Counted from the stretch's first letter, positions 33,735-44,628 are shown. The stretch is DNA of 64,000 bases from Paenibacillus chibensis (GCF_004001045.1 NZ_BIMK01000015.1:17835-81834); one strand, 5' to 3'. The notes: a model not told the origin generated them from the letters alone. A program made the numbers and translations.

Positions 33735-35471
33735 TTACTCTGGTGCGGTTTTGGCAGCTTTCCGCTCCTCCGCCAGCTTCAGCATTTCCTGGGCATGATG
33801 GAGCGTTTTTTCCGTGATTTCGACGCCTCCCAGCATCCGCGCCAGCTCCTCCACCCGTCCTTGAAGGGATAGCTCCTCCACACGCGTCATGGTGCGTTCG
33901 CTTTCAATATTTTTTTCGATCAAATATTGATGGTCCGCCATGCAGGCCACCTGCGGCAAGTGAGTGATCGAGAACACCTGGCAATCCTCTGCCAGCTTAT
34001 CCAGCTTCTCGGCAATCGACTGCGCCGCTCTGCCGCTTACACCTGTATCCACCTCGTCAAAAATGAGAACGGGAATGCGGTCATGCCTTGCAAAAATGCT
34101 CTTCATCGCAAGCATCATCCGGGACAGCTCACCGCCGGAGGCGATTTTGCTCAGTGGTCGCAGAGGCTCGCCGGGATTCGGGCTGATCATGAATTCCGCA
34201 ACGTCGATGCCTTGACGCGTCAACCTAACCTTCTGTCCATCGATCTCTGCACCCTTCGAGTCCTCCAGTCGATCCAGCCGGACCTCAAGCGATGTCCGCT
34301 CCATGTGCAGGTCTTTCAGTTCCTTCTCGACCTGTCCGGCCAAATCCGCAGCGCACATTTGACGCGCACGGCTCAGCTCAAGGGCGGCTTCGATCAAGCC
34401 CCCGAGCATTTCGTCCCGCCGTGATTTGAGCTCCTCAAGCCGTTCATCCTTGTTCTCGAGCGTATTCGTCTCCTGCAAAATATTATGGTAATACCCGAGA
34501 ATTTCATCCACACTTTCTCCATACTTACGACGCAAGGTTGAGATGAGATCGAGCCTTTGCTCCACTTCATCGAGACGTTCCGGATTAAACTCCACTTCAT
34601 CCCGGTAATCGCGAAGTTGAAAGGCTGCATCCTCCAACTGGTAATATGCCGATTGAAGCTGTTCCAGAATCGGCTTCAGCTCCTTCTCATCATATTGTAC
34701 GACATCTTCAAGCCGGGACACCGCCGTGCTGATGGTCCCGAGGCCCTGTTGACCATAAATCAGGTCGTAAGCGCCTGACACGGAATCCATCATTTTCTCG
34801 CTATGGGATAGCTTGACCCGTTCTTCCAGAAGCCATTCATCCTCGCCGGATTTTAAGGAAGCCGCAGAGATTTCCTCCAGCTGAAACCGGTACAGATCGA
34901 GCATCTGGTATGTTTTCTGGCTGTTATTCATCAGCTCCCGGTATTCCTTCTCAACTTTCGAAAAGGAAGCATACTGCTCCTGATACTGCTTCTTTACCGG
35001 TCCGATCACGGCTTCGCCGTAGGTATCGAGAAGATGCAAATGGCGGTCGGCACGCATCAGATTCTGATGCTCGTGCTGGCCGTGAATATTGATCAGCTGC
35101 TCGCCGATCTCCCGCAGCATCGTTAAATTGACGAGCTGCCCGTTGATGCGGGAAGTGCTTTTCCCCTGACTGGTCACTTCCCTGCGTATAATCAGATACT
35201 CTTCCCGATCGGCATCAATGCCGATTTGCTCCAGCGCATTCCATACAGGATGACTTTTATGCAGCTCGAACATCGCCTCAATTTCCGCTTTATCGCAGCC
35301 ATACCGAATCAAATCGGCTGAGCCTCTTCCGCCGGCAATCAGTCCGAGTGCATCAATGACGATCGATTTGCCGGCACCCGTTTCCCCTGTCAGGACATGA
35401 AACCCTGCATGAAATGACACATCCACCGCCTCAATAACGGCCAAATTACGAATGCTTAATGTCATCAGCAT
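33735..35471 (-). CDS. recN: DNA repair protein RecN
   Basis: A 578-residue SMC-like ATPase. Walker A is GETGAGKS (29-36), the signature-like segment is SKIASGGELSRMMLA and Walker B is VLIFDEVDTGVSG. A long coiled-coil region lies between them. RecN gathers at double-strand breaks and helps recombination. Its length is normal. It is preceded by argR at 29 bp, the usual ArgR-RecN order. Confidence 0.96.
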   Translation of the reverse strand: MLMTLSIRNLAVIEAVDVSFHAGFHVLTGETGAGKSIVIDALGLIAGGRGSADLIRYGCDKAEIEAMFELHKSHPVWNALEQIGIDADREEYLIIRREVTSQGKSTSRINGQLVNLTMLREIGEQLINIHGQHEHQNLMRADRHLHLLDTYGEAVIGPVKKQYQEQYASFSKVEKEYRELMNNSQKTYQMLDLYRFQLEEISAASLKSGEDEWLLEERVKLSHSEKMMDSVSGAYDLIYGQQGLGTISTAVSRLEDVVQYDEKELKPILEQLQSAYYQLEDAAFQLRDYRDEVEFNPERLDEVEQRLDLISTLRRKYGESVDEILGYYHNILQETNTLENKDERLEELKSRRDEMLGGLIEAALELSRARQMCAADLAGQVEKELKDLHMERTSLEVRLDRLEDSKGAEIDGQKVRLTRQGIDVAEFMISPNPGEPLRPLSKIASGGELSRMMLAMKSIFARHDRIPVLIFDEVDTGVSGRAAQSIAEKLDKLAEDCQVFSITHLPQVACMADHQYLIEKNIESERTMTRVEELSLQGRVEELARMLGGVEITEKTLHHAQEMLKLAEERKAAKTAPE

Positions 35472-35500
35472 TTAAAAGCCCCTCCCTCAACACCGCTGAT

Positions 35501-35950
35501 TTATGAAATATAGCTTTTGATAAGCTGAACCAGGCTCTCGCTGTCCTCATTGGTTCGGCAGATCATCAGAATGGTGTCATCGCCGCAAATGGTTCCCATG
35601 ATCTGGTTCCATTCCATATTATCGAGCAATACCGCAATGGCGTTGGCCGTGCCCGGGAGGGCTTTCATGACCACAAGGTTGTTGGTGTAATCGATATGCA
35701 CGAAATTGTCCACAAGGGCCCGCTTCAGCTTCTGGATCGGATTGTAGCGCTGGTCCGTCGGCAGGGAATATTTATATCTCCCGTCGTCCATCGGTACCTT
35801 AATGAGCAGCAGCTCCTTGATATCTCTCGAAACCGTTGCCTGCGTAACTTGAAAACCGGCTGCTCGCAGAGCTTCAACCAGCTCGTCCTGTGTTTCGATT
35901 TCATTATGCGTAATGATTTCCCTAATTTTAATGTGTCGTTGACCTTTCAT
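35501..35950 (-). CDS. argR: Arginine repressor ArgR/AhrC
   Basis: The 149-residue protein has a winged helix N-terminal domain ([26 protein letters not shown]) and a C-terminal hexamerisation/arginine-binding domain with [14 protein letters not shown]. It represses arginine synthesis and activates catabolism. AGGAGG precedes the ATG. It sits upstream of recN, as in Bacillus. Confidence 0.95.
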   Translation of the reverse strand: MKGQRHIKIREIITHNEIETQDELVEALRAAGFQVTQATVSRDIKELLLIKVPMDDGRYKYSLPTDQRYNPIQKLKRALVDNFVHIDYTNNLVVMKALPGTANAIAVLLDNMEWNQIMGTICGDDTILMICRTNEDSESLVQLIKSYIS

Positions 35951-35976
35951 AAGAACCTCCTGAAAAAATCTTATAT

Positions 35977-36459
35977 TTATTCATCATATCCAATGGCATC
36001 CTCTTCATCCCAATCAAAATGGATGCAGGCGACCTCATGGTTCTCCACATCCACATACAGCACGCCGCCACAGCCCGGATACAGCAAAAAGTAAGGGAGC
36101 AACCGATCCCTGATCGAGCTTCCGGTCCAATCCATGGGCATCCGGCTTCGTGCCACTTTGACCAGGTAGAGAATGTTCTCATCATTCCTTACAATCATAT
36201 CAATAAACAAACGGCTGTAAAATTCTTCCCCATCGACGTCAAAATAAAGCGGAACCTTGATTTTGCCGCCCAGCACCTCGTATCCCGCACGCTCCAGCAT
36301 ATCGACTGCCGGGTGGTCGGGAATTTCTTCGTTGATAGGCATTTCCGGCACGCGGGCCGGCATCGGCTTAAACAGCCAGTTTCTCATTCCATAACCAATC
36401 CAAATCAAGAGCAGCAACCCAATCAGAACCATGACGAGCCAATCCGCCCGTTCCTCCAT
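35977..36459 (-). CDS. Conserved hypothetical protein with one N-terminal membrane helix
   Basis: A 160-residue protein begins with a short segment followed by [18 protein letters not shown] (one transmembrane helix). A soluble domain follows with [20 protein letters not shown] and [21 protein letters not shown], which looks vaguely nuclease-like in its strand pattern. The ATG 36459 is chosen because AGGTGA lies 5 nt before it. It is inserted between tlyA and argR, where Bacillus has no such gene. The function is unknown. Confidence 0.72.
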   Translation of the reverse strand: MEERADWLVMVLIGLLLLIWIGYGMRNWLFKPMPARVPEMPINEEIPDHPAVDMLERAGYEVLGGKIKVPLYFDVDGEEFYSRLFIDMIVRNDENILYLVKVARSRMPMDWTGSSIRDRLLPYFLLYPGCGGVLYVDVENHEVACIHFDWDEEDAIGYDE

Positions 36460-36660
36460 CCCGATCACCTCATGGTTTTATTCGCGTAAAAGGAAGAAAT
36501 TCCTTTTTTGTCCGAATAGAAACCTGCAGGTGAAGGCGGTATTCCCCGGCCAGATTGCCATACGAATTACTGCATAAAGATCGATTTCAACGACATTATA
36601 TCCCAAACAGACGTTCTCGTTCAAATCCATTTTAACGATCCGCAAAAAATCCTTCAATGA

Positions 36661-36690
36661 AAAAGAAACTCATCCTTTGGATGAGTTTCC
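36661..36690 (-). terminator. Terminator overlapping the end of tlyA
   Basis: A perfect 11-bp stem GAAACTCATCC/GGATGAGTTTC with a 3-nt loop is followed by U5 on the minus strand. Confidence 0.85.
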
Positions 36691-37533
36691 TGTAAAGGTG
36701 TGAGCAGCCTCAGCCACAATATCATGGACAATTGCCGAAATCCGCTCATGAACGGCTCCCGGATTTTCCTCTTCAGCCACTTCGTTATCTTCGTTCAAAC
36801 GCCAGTGGGCCAAAAATTCAATATTCCCCTCACCGCCTGTAATCGGTGAAAAGGTCAGCCCGTTGAGCTCAAACCCCAGCTCATGGGCGAAGGTCAGAAT
36901 ATTCATCAGCACTTCGCGATGTACAGCCGGATCACGGACCACACCGGATTTGCCGACCTTCTCCCGCCCTGCTTCAAATTGCGGCTTGATCAATGCCGCA
37001 ACATCTCCCGGTCGCTTCAGCAGCGCCTTAAGCGGGGGCAGAATGATCCGTAGGGAAATGAAGGATACGTCGATGCTGGCGAAATCCGGCTCGGGCCCTT
37101 GTAAATCATCAGGCGTCATGTAACGGAAATTTGTTTTTTCCATCACGCAGACCCGCTCATCATTGCGCAGAGACCAGTCCAGCTGATTCGAACCGACGTC
37201 GATCGCGTATACATAATCCGCTCCATGCTGAAGCGCGCAATCCGTAAATCCCCCCGTGGATGACCCGATATCCAGCATGGCTCTTCCCTGCATATCGATA
37301 CCGAAGGTCTTGATCGCTTTCTCCAGCTTCAATCCCCCGCGGCTGACATAAGGATGAACCGCCCCTTTGACCCGGATCACGATGTCCCTCGGCACCTTCA
37401 TGCCTGCCTTTTCAATGCGCTCTTCGTTTGCGAGCACCAGTCCGGCCATAATGGCTGCTTTGGCTTTCTCGCGGCTATCATAAAATCCCTGCTCAACCAG
37501 CAGGATATCAATCCGTTCTTTTGGCGAATTCAT
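36670..37533 (-). CDS. TlyA-family RNA ribose methyltransferase
   Basis: A 287-residue protein has an N-terminal S4 RNA-binding domain (RIDILLVEQGFYDSREKAKAAIMAG) and an FtsJ-like methyltransferase domain. The SAM-binding motif is LDIGSSTGGFTD, and IKPQFE is a later motif. It corresponds to YqxC of Bacillus; mycobacterial TlyA methylates rRNA and affects capreomycin sensitivity. It follows dxs by 24 bp in the isoprenoid/DNA repair cluster. Confidence 0.92.
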   Translation of the reverse strand: MNSPKERIDILLVEQGFYDSREKAKAAIMAGLVLANEERIEKAGMKVPRDIVIRVKGAVHPYVSRGGLKLEKAIKTFGIDMQGRAMLDIGSSTGGFTDCALQHGADYVYAIDVGSNQLDWSLRNDERVCVMEKTNFRYMTPDDLQGPEPDFASIDVSFISLRIILPPLKALLKRPGDVAALIKPQFEAGREKVGKSGVVRDPAVHREVLMNILTFAHELGFELNGLTFSPITGGEGNIEFLAHWRLNEDNEVAEEENPGAVHERISAIVHDIVAEAAHTFTGNSSKG

Positions 37534-37557
37534 GTTTGTCTCCCGATTCTTTAAGCA

Positions 37558-39465
37558 TTAAGAGGAGTATCCCGTTTTGCTGATGCCAAAGGAATGCAGC
37601 GACATCAGTTTTTTGACCTCGACGCACACGGCTTCGGACGTCAGCCCGGTCTCCTGACGCTGCTCCTTAACGCTGCCATGCTCGATAAAACGGTCCGGAA
37701 CGCCCATGAGCGACACCCGCGCGTCAAAGACATGCTTCGCAGCGTAGAATTCCAGCACGGCACTGCCAAGGCTTCCCGCCTCGCTCGCTTCTTCCAGAAC
37801 GATCATGTTCGTATGGCTGTGTGCCAGTTCAAGGAGCATCTCTTCGTCTACCGGTTTTAGGAAACGGGCATTAACGACGCGCAGATTAATCCCTTCACGC
37901 TTCAGCTGCTCGGCAGCATCCAGGGCAACCTGAACCATCGGGCCGCAAGCCAGTACAGCATACCCCTCGCCTTCGCGCACATTCTCCCATGTCCCGATCG
38001 GAATCGGCACAAGCTTCTCGTCAAGAGGCACTCCCAATCCGTTGATACGCGGATAACGGTAAGCGATCGGCCCGTCATCGTAATCCAAGGCTGTTTTCAT
38101 CATATGGCGAAGCTCGTTCTCATCCTTGGGCATCATCAGGACCATATTCGGAAGATGACGCAGGAATGCCACGTCGAAGACGCCTTGATGGGTTTCTCCG
38201 TCCGCGCCGACGAAGCCCGCACGGTCAATCGCGAATGTCACGTTGGCGTTATGACGGCAAATGTCATGCACGATTTGGTCATAGGCCCGCTGCATGAACG
38301 TCGAATAGACGGCAAAAACCGGCTTCATGCCTTCCATCGCCAGCGCGGCGCACATCGTTGCCGCATGCTGCTCGGCAATGCCGACGTCGATCATGCGGCT
38401 TGGAAATTTCTCGCTGAACGGGATCAGCCCTGAACCACTGGGCATGGCCGGTGTAACGGCTACAATTCTCGGATCCTGTTCGCCCAGCTCGATCAGTGTT
38501 TTGGCAAATACATCGGTGTACATGGGATTCCCGGCGGACTTAAGCACCTGGCCGGATTCAATTTTGTACGGAGAAATGCCGTGCCATTTGTAAGAGTCAG
38601 CCTCGGCAGGCTTGTAGCCTTTGCCTTTGGTCGTCAACACATGCACAAAGACCGGACCTCGAACGTTGTCCGCCTGCTTGAAGGTCTCAATCAGCTTTTG
38701 GGTGTCATGTCCGTCCACCGGTCCGAGGTAAGTCAGGCCGAGCTCCTCGAACAGCACGCCGGGTACCATCATATATTTCAGGCTGTCTTTCAGACGGGAG
38801 CCGGTTTTGGCCAGCTTGCCGCCGATCGCCGGAATTTTCTTCAGCAGAATCTCAAGTTCGTCCTTCGCGCGCAAATAATGGCGGTCGGAACGAATTTTGC
38901 TCAGGTAATTGTGCATTGCGCCCACGTTCGGGGCAATGGACATTTCGTTGTCGTTCAGGATGACCATCAAGTCTTTTTGCTCATGACCGATATGGTTCAA
39001 GGCTTCGAAAGCCATACCGCCGGTCAAGGCGCCATCGCCGATAATCGCGACGACTTTGTTGTGTTCTCCTTTGAAATCCCGGGCGAGAGCCATGCCCATG
39101 GCAGCCGACAATGAGGTGCTGCTGTGACCAGCCTCCCATACGTCATGCTCGCTTTCATTTCTTTTAACGAATCCGCATAGCCCTTTGAACTTGCGAAGGG
39201 TATCAAACTGGTCCATCCGGCCGGTCAGCATTTTATGAACATATGCCTGATGTCCGACATCAAAAATAAATTTATCACGTGGACTGTCATAGCAGTAATG
39301 CAAGGCCAGCGTGAGTTCGACCACTCCCAAATTTGATGCGAGATGCCCTCCGGTCACAGACAGCTTCTCAATCAGAAATTGACGGATTTCAGCCGCCAAA
39401 ACATTGAGCTCGTCAACCGATAGAGATTTGATTTGTTGCGGCTCTTTAATTTGCGGAAGCAGCAC
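37558..39465 (-). CDS. dxs: 1-deoxy-D-xylulose-5-phosphate synthase
   Basis: A 635-residue ThDP enzyme catalysing the first step of the MEP isoprenoid pathway from pyruvate and glyceraldehyde 3-phosphate. Seen are [13 protein letters not shown], the ThDP motif [16 protein letters not shown] and transketolase pyrimidine-domain motifs [16 protein letters not shown] and [15 protein letters not shown]. The start is GTG 39465 with GGGGAGATC upstream. It lies downstream of ispA. Confidence 0.97.
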   Translation of the reverse strand: MLLPQIKEPQQIKSLSVDELNVLAAEIRQFLIEKLSVTGGHLASNLGVVELTLALHYCYDSPRDKFIFDVGHQAYVHKMLTGRMDQFDTLRKFKGLCGFVKRNESEHDVWEAGHSSTSLSAAMGMALARDFKGEHNKVVAIIGDGALTGGMAFEALNHIGHEQKDLMVILNDNEMSIAPNVGAMHNYLSKIRSDRHYLRAKDELEILLKKIPAIGGKLAKTGSRLKDSLKYMMVPGVLFEELGLTYLGPVDGHDTQKLIETFKQADNVRGPVFVHVLTTKGKGYKPAEADSYKWHGISPYKIESGQVLKSAGNPMYTDVFAKTLIELGEQDPRIVAVTPAMPSGSGLIPFSEKFPSRMIDVGIAEQHAATMCAALAMEGMKPVFAVYSTFMQRAYDQIVHDICRHNANVTFAIDRAGFVGADGETHQGVFDVAFLRHLPNMVLMMPKDENELRHMMKTALDYDDGPIAYRYPRINGLGVPLDEKLVPIPIGTWENVREGEGYAVLACGPMVQVALDAAEQLKREGINLRVVNARFLKPVDEEMLLELAHSHTNMIVLEEASEAGSLGSAVLEFYAAKHVFDARVSLMGVPDRFIEHGSVKEQRQETGLTSEAVCVEVKKLMSLHSFGISKTGYSS

Positions 39466-39717
39466 GTTGATCTCCCCGCTTTCCTCGATATAATAGAGTA
39501 ATTTCTTTTCTTCCGGCTATCATCTACATAAATTGAAGTAAAGTAAGAATAAATCCTTTCCTGCATCCTTACGGTTCCCAAGAAAACAAGATTAGCTTTA
39601 AGTTCACTTTATCTAGGAAGCCTATTGTCTTGTATATGGTTACGCTTTCCTCACAGAAACAGCGATTCTTTTCGTCATTATATCACAAAACGCGCCGCAA
39701 ACATAAAATGATGCCGA

Positions 39718-40623
39718 TTAGTGGTCCCGATTCATCAGATAATCAGCGATCTGCAGCAGCCTCGACGGATCTGCGAATCCGGCTTCAAGAACCGCGGCCT
39801 TCGCTTCCCTTGTGAGCCTTTCCACTTCGATCCGGGATGCTTCAAGCCCGATAAAATAGGGATATGTGACTTTTTCCTGCTTCATGTCGCTTTGTGTTTT
39901 TTTACCCAGTTTAGCTTCGTCGCCAACAATATCCAGAATATCGTCTTGTATCTGGAATGCAAGCCCAAGCTTGCGTCCAAACGTGCGCAGCGCCTCGAGC
40001 TTTAATGCATCCGCTCCGGCAATTCGGCCCCCCGCAAGCAGCGAGAACATGATAAGGTCGCTCGTTTTGTGAAGATGGATATACTCCAGCTGGGACAGCT
40101 CGGTGAGGCCCTGCTCGCCTTCCATGTCGGCAGCCTGTCCTCCCACCATGCCTCTTGGGCCGGCGAGCTCGGACATATCCATTGTGATTTCCACGACCCG
40201 CTCAGCAGGGACTCCGTGCAGCCCCGCTAGGCGCGCAACAAGGTAGAAAGCATGTGTCAATAGGGCATCTCCGGCCAGAATTGCCGCAGCCTCCCCGAAC
40301 ACCTTATGGTTCGTCAATTTGCCGCGGCGGTAGTCGTCATCATCCATGGCCGGTAAATCGTCATGAATCAGGGAATAGGTATGGATCATCTCAACGGCAC
40401 AGGCAGCGTCGAGAGCTGCATCCATATTGCCTTCCAGAACTTCGCAGGCAGCCATCACAAGCAGAGGCCGCATACGCTTTCCCCCGGCCATCAGAGAATA
40501 CTGCATCGACTCCCGAAGTGTGGACGGAACATGCCAGTTTGCCGGAAGACTCTCCTCCAGTCTCGCTGTGACCCTCTCAACGATGTTTTGGTGATACGCG
40601 GTGAAGGACACCTGTTCACTCAA
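39718..40623 (-). CDS. ispA: Farnesyl/geranyl diphosphate synthase (polyprenyl synthetase)
   Basis: A 301-residue all-helical prenyltransferase with the first aspartate-rich motif DDLPAMDDDD and the second DDILDIVGD, plus GGKRMRP. It condenses IPP with DMAPP and GPP to farnesyl diphosphate. I favour the TTG at 40623, because GGTGA lies 5 nt before it; a GTG at 40632 lacks a ribosome binding site. It overlaps the end of xseB by 8 bp. Confidence 0.95.
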   Translation of the reverse strand: MSEQVSFTAYHQNIVERVTARLEESLPANWHVPSTLRESMQYSLMAGGKRMRPLLVMAACEVLEGNMDAALDAACAVEMIHTYSLIHDDLPAMDDDDYRRGKLTNHKVFGEAAAILAGDALLTHAFYLVARLAGLHGVPAERVVEITMDMSELAGPRGMVGGQAADMEGEQGLTELSQLEYIHLHKTSDLIMFSLLAGGRIAGADALKLEALRTFGRKLGLAFQIQDDILDIVGDEAKLGKKTQSDMKQEKVTYPYFIGLEASRIEVERLTREAKAAVLEAGFADPSRLLQIADYLMNRDH

Positions 40624-40879
40624 TTGCGTCACCGCCGTTTACGTCAAGCTCACTGCCGAACGGCTTTTTCCGCAGCTCGCCATTTTCTTCAACAATCATT
40701 TCGATTCTGCGTTCCACCTGTTCGAGCTTTTGGCTGCAGAGCTGCGACAGCTTCATTCCTTCCTGAAAAAGCTCGATCGCTTTCTCCAATGGGACATCGC
40801 CGTGCTCGAGCTCGCCGACGATATCCTCCAGCTGAATCATGGCGTCCTCAAATTTGAGTTCAATTTCCTTGTCCGTCAT
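40616..40879 (-). CDS. xseB: Exodeoxyribonuclease VII small subunit
   Basis: An 87-residue helical protein with the family signature FEDAMIQLEDIVGELEHGDVPLE and FQEGMKLSQLC. It forms the multi-subunit ExoVII with XseA and acts in mismatch repair and in processing of single-stranded DNA. GGAGG lies 9 nt before ATG 40879, inside xseA; the two genes overlap by 20 bp. Confidence 0.95.
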   Translation of the reverse strand: MTDKEIELKFEDAMIQLEDIVGELEHGDVPLEKAIELFQEGMKLSQLCSQKLEQVERRIEMIVEENGELRKKPFGSELDVNGGDAIE

Positions 40880-42230
40880 TTTGCCCATCCTCCTTCATTC
40901 CCCATACCTGGCATGAAAGCTGACCGTCGCTTACCTTGATCTGGACCAGATCGCCAGGCTGAACGTCTTTAATCGATTTAATGAGATGCTTCTCCTGCTC
41001 ATCGTATACGAGGCTGTAACCGCGCGCCATAACCTTAAGCGGGCTCAAGGCGTCCAGTTGTCTCAGGGATGAGCGCAGCTGAGACTGCCTGTTTTTCAAC
41101 ATCGTCTGTATCAGCGATACCAGCTGTTTACGGCTGACTTCATTCCGCTTGGTGGCATATGACAGCTGCTCCCGCGGATTATATCTCATCAGTCCATGAT
41201 GGATTCTGCTTTGCTTCTCTTTGCTGAGGCTCAGCTTCGTACGCAAGCTTCGTTCAAGACGCTGCCCCAGCATATCCAGACGCTCCGCATGCTGCAGCAT
41301 ATATCTTCGCGGATGCATCAGCACAGGAGACCGCTGCAGTGAAGTCAGAAGCTGCCTGCTCCGCTTCACGCGCTCCAAAAGCAGCTGCTTCAGCAGACGA
41401 CGGCGCTGTTGAAGCCTTTCGTTCAGCTCGGCTGCATGCGGCACGGCCAGCTCGGCTGCTGCCGTCGGCGTTGCAGCCCTCAGATCCGCGGCAAAATCCG
41501 CGATGGTAAAATCGGTTTCATGCCCTACTGCAGATATCACCGGAATATAGGACGAGCGAATCGCCCTGGCGACCGATTCTTCATTGAATGCCCATAATTC
41601 TTCAAGCGATCCGCCGCCACGACCGACAATCAGCACATCGGCCTCTTCCATCTCGTTCAAGTCGCGGATCGCGCGCACAATCGATGGAGCTGCCCCTTTG
41701 CCCTGCACCAGAACCGGATACAGCACGATTTTGGCCTGGGGATAACGGCGTCCGAGGGTAATCATAATATCCCTGACAGCCGCCCCCGTCGGGGAGGTGA
41801 TCACCCCGATGGTTTCAGGAAACTCGGGAATCGGTCTTTTTCGTTCGACCGCGAACAAGCCTTCTTCCTCGAGCTTTTTCTTCAGCTGCTCGAAAGCGAG
41901 GTACAAGCTGCCGATTCCGTCCGGCTGCATGTGCGTGGCATAAAATTGATACTGCCCGTCCCGTTCGTAGACCGTCACGTTCCCCCGCGCAATCACCTTG
42001 GCGCCTTCCTTGGGTACAAAGGGAAGCCGCTGATTGTGGGATGCAAACATAATCGCCCGGATCCGGCTTCCCTCATCCTTAAGCGTGAAATACATATGAC
42101 CGCTGGAGTGATGGGTAAAATTCGAGATTTCCCCTCGAATCCAGACATCGGATAGCAAGACATCCGAATCCAGCTTCATGCGGATGTATTTATTTAAATC
42201 CTTGATTGAAAAAATACGTTGTGGTTCCAT
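40860..42230 (-). CDS. xseA: Exodeoxyribonuclease VII large subunit
   Basis: A 456-residue protein. An N-terminal OB fold (LSDVWIRGEISNFTHHSSGHMYFTLKD, about 25-51) is followed by the catalytic domain (GVITSPTGAAVRDI, VGRGGGSLEELWAFNEE, GHETDFTIADFAADLRA) and a long coiled coil to the C-terminus. It degrades single-stranded DNA from both ends together with XseB. It lies 15 bp downstream of folD. Confidence 0.97.
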   Translation of the reverse strand: MEPQRIFSIKDLNKYIRMKLDSDVLLSDVWIRGEISNFTHHSSGHMYFTLKDEGSRIRAIMFASHNQRLPFVPKEGAKVIARGNVTVYERDGQYQFYATHMQPDGIGSLYLAFEQLKKKLEEEGLFAVERKRPIPEFPETIGVITSPTGAAVRDIMITLGRRYPQAKIVLYPVLVQGKGAAPSIVRAIRDLNEMEEADVLIVGRGGGSLEELWAFNEESVARAIRSSYIPVISAVGHETDFTIADFAADLRAATPTAAAELAVPHAAELNERLQQRRRLLKQLLLERVKRSRQLLTSLQRSPVLMHPRRYMLQHAERLDMLGQRLERSLRTKLSLSKEKQSRIHHGLMRYNPREQLSYATKRNEVSRKQLVSLIQTMLKNRQSQLRSSLRQLDALSPLKVMARGYSLVYDEQEKHLIKSIKDVQPGDLVQIKVSDGQLSCQVWGMKEDGQNDGQGN

Positions 42231-42245
42231 AGGAGAACCCCCCTC

Positions 42246-43103
42246 TTACACAAGCCCGTGATGACGTTTCGCCGCAATCAACGTGTTCTTCATCAGCATC
42301 GTAATCGTCATCGGACCAACGCCTCCGGGAACGGGGGTGATCGGGCCTGACACTTCCTTCACGCTTTCAAAATCCACGTCTCCCGCAAGCTTTCCGTTCT
42401 CGAGGCGGTTCATGCCCACGTCGATGACCACGGCGCCCGGCTTCACGTAGCTCGCATCAATGAAGTTTGCACGGCCGATGGCTACCACCAGCACGTCGGC
42501 TTGGCGCGCAATTTCGGGCATGTTTGCCGTACGGGAGTGGCACATGGTTACGGTCGCATTTTCGCGTTGAAGGAGAAGCGACACCGGTTTGCCTACAATA
42601 TTGCTTCGTCCAATGACTACCGCATGCTTGCCGGACAACGAAATGCCTGCGCGCTTGATCAGCTCGATAACGCCTGCAGGGGTGCAGGGCAGAAGACTGT
42701 CGTCACCGATCACGAGGTTCCCGACATTCACGGGATGGAATCCATCCACGTCTTTGTCCACGGCAATCGCGTTAATGACTGCTTTTTCATCGATATGCCC
42801 GGGAAGGGGCAGCTGCACCAAAATGCCGTCGATGCTGTCCTGACGGTTCAGCTTGTCCACGAGCGTCAGCAGCTCCTCTTGCGAGGTCTCGGCAGGCAGA
42901 CGGTGAACCTCAGAGTAAAATTCCAGATCGTGGCATGCTTTTTCCTTGTTGCGTACATAAACCTGGGATGCCGGATCTTCCCCTACAAGCACAACAGCCA
43001 GTCCGGGCACAACGCCTTTGGCCGCCATTTCCTTCACTTCGCCCGCAATGCTGCCGCGGATCTCTTCGGATACCTGTTTACCGCTGATGATGGTTGCACT
43101 CAT
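42246..43103 (-). CDS. folD: Methylenetetrahydrofolate dehydrogenase/cyclohydrolase
   Basis: A 285-residue bifunctional enzyme of one-carbon metabolism. Seen are [12 protein letters not shown] with the catalytic Lys, QLPLPGHID, the NADP site [16 protein letters not shown] and [16 protein letters not shown]. The start is ATG 43103 after GGGGAGAGAG; the frame is open to 43154. It lies between nusB and xseA, as in Bacillus. Confidence 0.97.
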   Translation of the reverse strand: MSATIISGKQVSEEIRGSIAGEVKEMAAKGVVPGLAVVLVGEDPASQVYVRNKEKACHDLEFYSEVHRLPAETSQEELLTLVDKLNRQDSIDGILVQLPLPGHIDEKAVINAIAVDKDVDGFHPVNVGNLVIGDDSLLPCTPAGVIELIKRAGISLSGKHAVVIGRSNIVGKPVSLLLQRENATVTMCHSRTANMPEIARQADVLVVAIGRANFIDASYVKPGAVVIDVGMNRLENGKLAGDVDFESVKEVSGPITPVPGGVGPMTITMLMKNTLIAAKRHHGLV

Positions 43104-43172
43104 TCTACTCTCTCCCCTGTATATGAAATGATCGTTAATATTTGAAAAAAGCAAAAGGTCAGCTTAAAGCCT

Positions 43173-43625
43173 TTAGGATGGATCCTTCTTCAGCTTGTCC
43201 AGCTCGCGGATCATGTTCCCCAAAACCCCGTTGACGAACTTCCCGGATTCATCCGTGCCAAAATGCTTCGACAGTTCAATCGCTTCGTTGACCGCAACCT
43301 TAGCCGGCACATCGGAAGAGTACAGGAGTTCATACGCTGCAAGACGCAAAATCTGGCGGTCAACTCTCGACAGACGGCTGATCTGCCACCCCTTCAAATA
43401 ATTTTCGAGCAGACCGTCAATGCCCTGCTTATGGCTCCATACCCCGTTTACGAGCTCAAGCACATATGTCTTCAATTCGATTTCGTTCGTGATGACGCGT
43501 TCCGTATCATTCTCCTCCGAAGCTTCATCAAGGAGCATATTCACCGCATCTTCGCTTCCCACCTCGTTCATTTCCATCTGATATAAGCTTTGCACGACGA
43601 TTTCCCTTGCTAAACGTCTTTTCAT
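43173..43625 (-). CDS. nusB: Transcription antitermination factor NusB
   Basis: A 150-residue all-helical RNA-binding protein (REIVVQSLYQMEM, ILRLAAYELLYSSDVPAKVAVNEAIELSKHFG, KFVNGVLGNM in order). It joins NusE (S10) at boxA to allow antitermination of rRNA transcription. AGGAGG precedes the ATG. Confidence 0.96.
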   Translation of the reverse strand: MKRRLAREIVVQSLYQMEMNEVGSEDAVNMLLDEASEENDTERVITNEIELKTYVLELVNGVWSHKQGIDGLLENYLKGWQISRLSRVDRQILRLAAYELLYSSDVPAKVAVNEAIELSKHFGTDESGKFVNGVLGNMIRELDKLKKDPS

Positions 43626-43808
43626 TATGTTCCTCCTGAACCAGTCATAAGTGGTACTTCTTATTAGTATGGGTTGCCGTAAAAGGTTTTTTGCATCCTT
43701 TTCCGTATCCCTTTGTTAAAATTGCAAAAAAAATCCGTGACACGTTTCACCAGAAAATGGGCATTATGAAGCTGCAGCTCTTTTTTCCGGAGAAAGCATA
43801 TCACGGGT

Positions 43809-44045
43809 TCATTTGAACGGACGCCAGCGCTCAGAAAGCCACTGTCCCATTTCACGCCAGCGAAAATAAGAACCTAAACGCAAGTCCTTTCTTTTGCCGG
43901 CAGCATATCCTATGAACACAACCAATGCAAAGAACAACATATCCCAAAAACCCGCAAACAAATAAATAAAACCAAAAAAGATTCCGCCGGCTACGCCGAT
44001 AATCCGTCCTCTGTGACTCTCCCATATTTCTTTCCAGAGCGCCAT
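43809..44045 (-). CDS. DUF2273 small membrane protein
   Basis: A 78-residue protein with two adjacent transmembrane segments (IIGVAGGIFFGFIYLFAGF and MLFFALVVFIGYAAG) and basic ends. This matches the DUF2273 family, which is encoded beside Asp23 and AmaP in many Gram-positive bacteria. AGAGGTGA precedes ATG 44045. It is probably part of the envelope-associated Asp23 complex. Confidence 0.85.
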   Translation of the reverse strand: MALWKEIWESHRGRIIGVAGGIFFGFIYLFAGFWDMLFFALVVFIGYAAGKRKDLRLGSYFRWREMGQWLSERWRPFK

Positions 44046-44056
44046 GGAATTCACCT

Positions 44057-44596
44057 CTATTCCACTCTACTCTTGATCGCTGTCGACTGGGCCACATTAG
44101 CAATATAGACGGCCACGTTCGACACCGGAATGCCAGTTGTTTCTTGAAGATAATCATGAACCTGCTTCTGAATATCGGTTGTCATTGCAGGGATGGAGAC
44201 GTCTCCTTCGACCACCGCGCGGATCATGATTTCGAGGCCGGCCTCCGTCACGCGGATTCTCGCCTTCAAATCTTTGGCGCCACGGACTCTGGAAGCGGCT
44301 TTCAGGCAAAGGTTCTCGATCGTTTCCACCGAAATCTGGATGTCTCCGTACTCCGTGCGCTGATCAATCGAGGGGACATGAACCCGTTCACGGCGAATCG
44401 AAATATAAAAAAATCGGATGCTGAGCAGAAACAGCACGGCAGCAACGATGATCACCGTCAGTTGCAGCGTCGACTGGTCCATATAGTCACCCAGCGACGG
44501 CACCAGATCACTCATGCGGAGGATGGCAAATACACTAATTACTCCGATACTCAAGCTGTACACAAACAGCAAAAGTCTATCCAGTATCTTGGCCAC
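44057..44596 (-). CDS. amaP: AmaP, membrane anchor for Asp23-type protein
   Basis: A 179-residue protein has two N-terminal transmembrane helices (LLLFVYSLSIGVISVFAIL and LTVIIVAAVLFLLSI). A cytoplasmic Asp23-like domain follows (VETIENLCLKAASRVRG, LQETTGIPVSNVAVYIANV). In Staphylococcus AmaP tethers Asp23 to the membrane. I favour GTG 44596, because AAGGAGG is better spaced from it than from GTG 44605. Confidence 0.85.
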   Translation of the reverse strand: MAKILDRLLLFVYSLSIGVISVFAILRMSDLVPSLGDYMDQSTLQLTVIIVAAVLFLLSIRFFYISIRRERVHVPSIDQRTEYGDIQISVETIENLCLKAASRVRGAKDLKARIRVTEAGLEIMIRAVVEGDVSIPAMTTDIQKQVHDYLQETTGIPVSNVAVYIANVAQSTAIKSRVE

Positions 44597-44628
44597 GAAT
44601 AGCACAGCCTCCTTAAATTAGAGTAAAC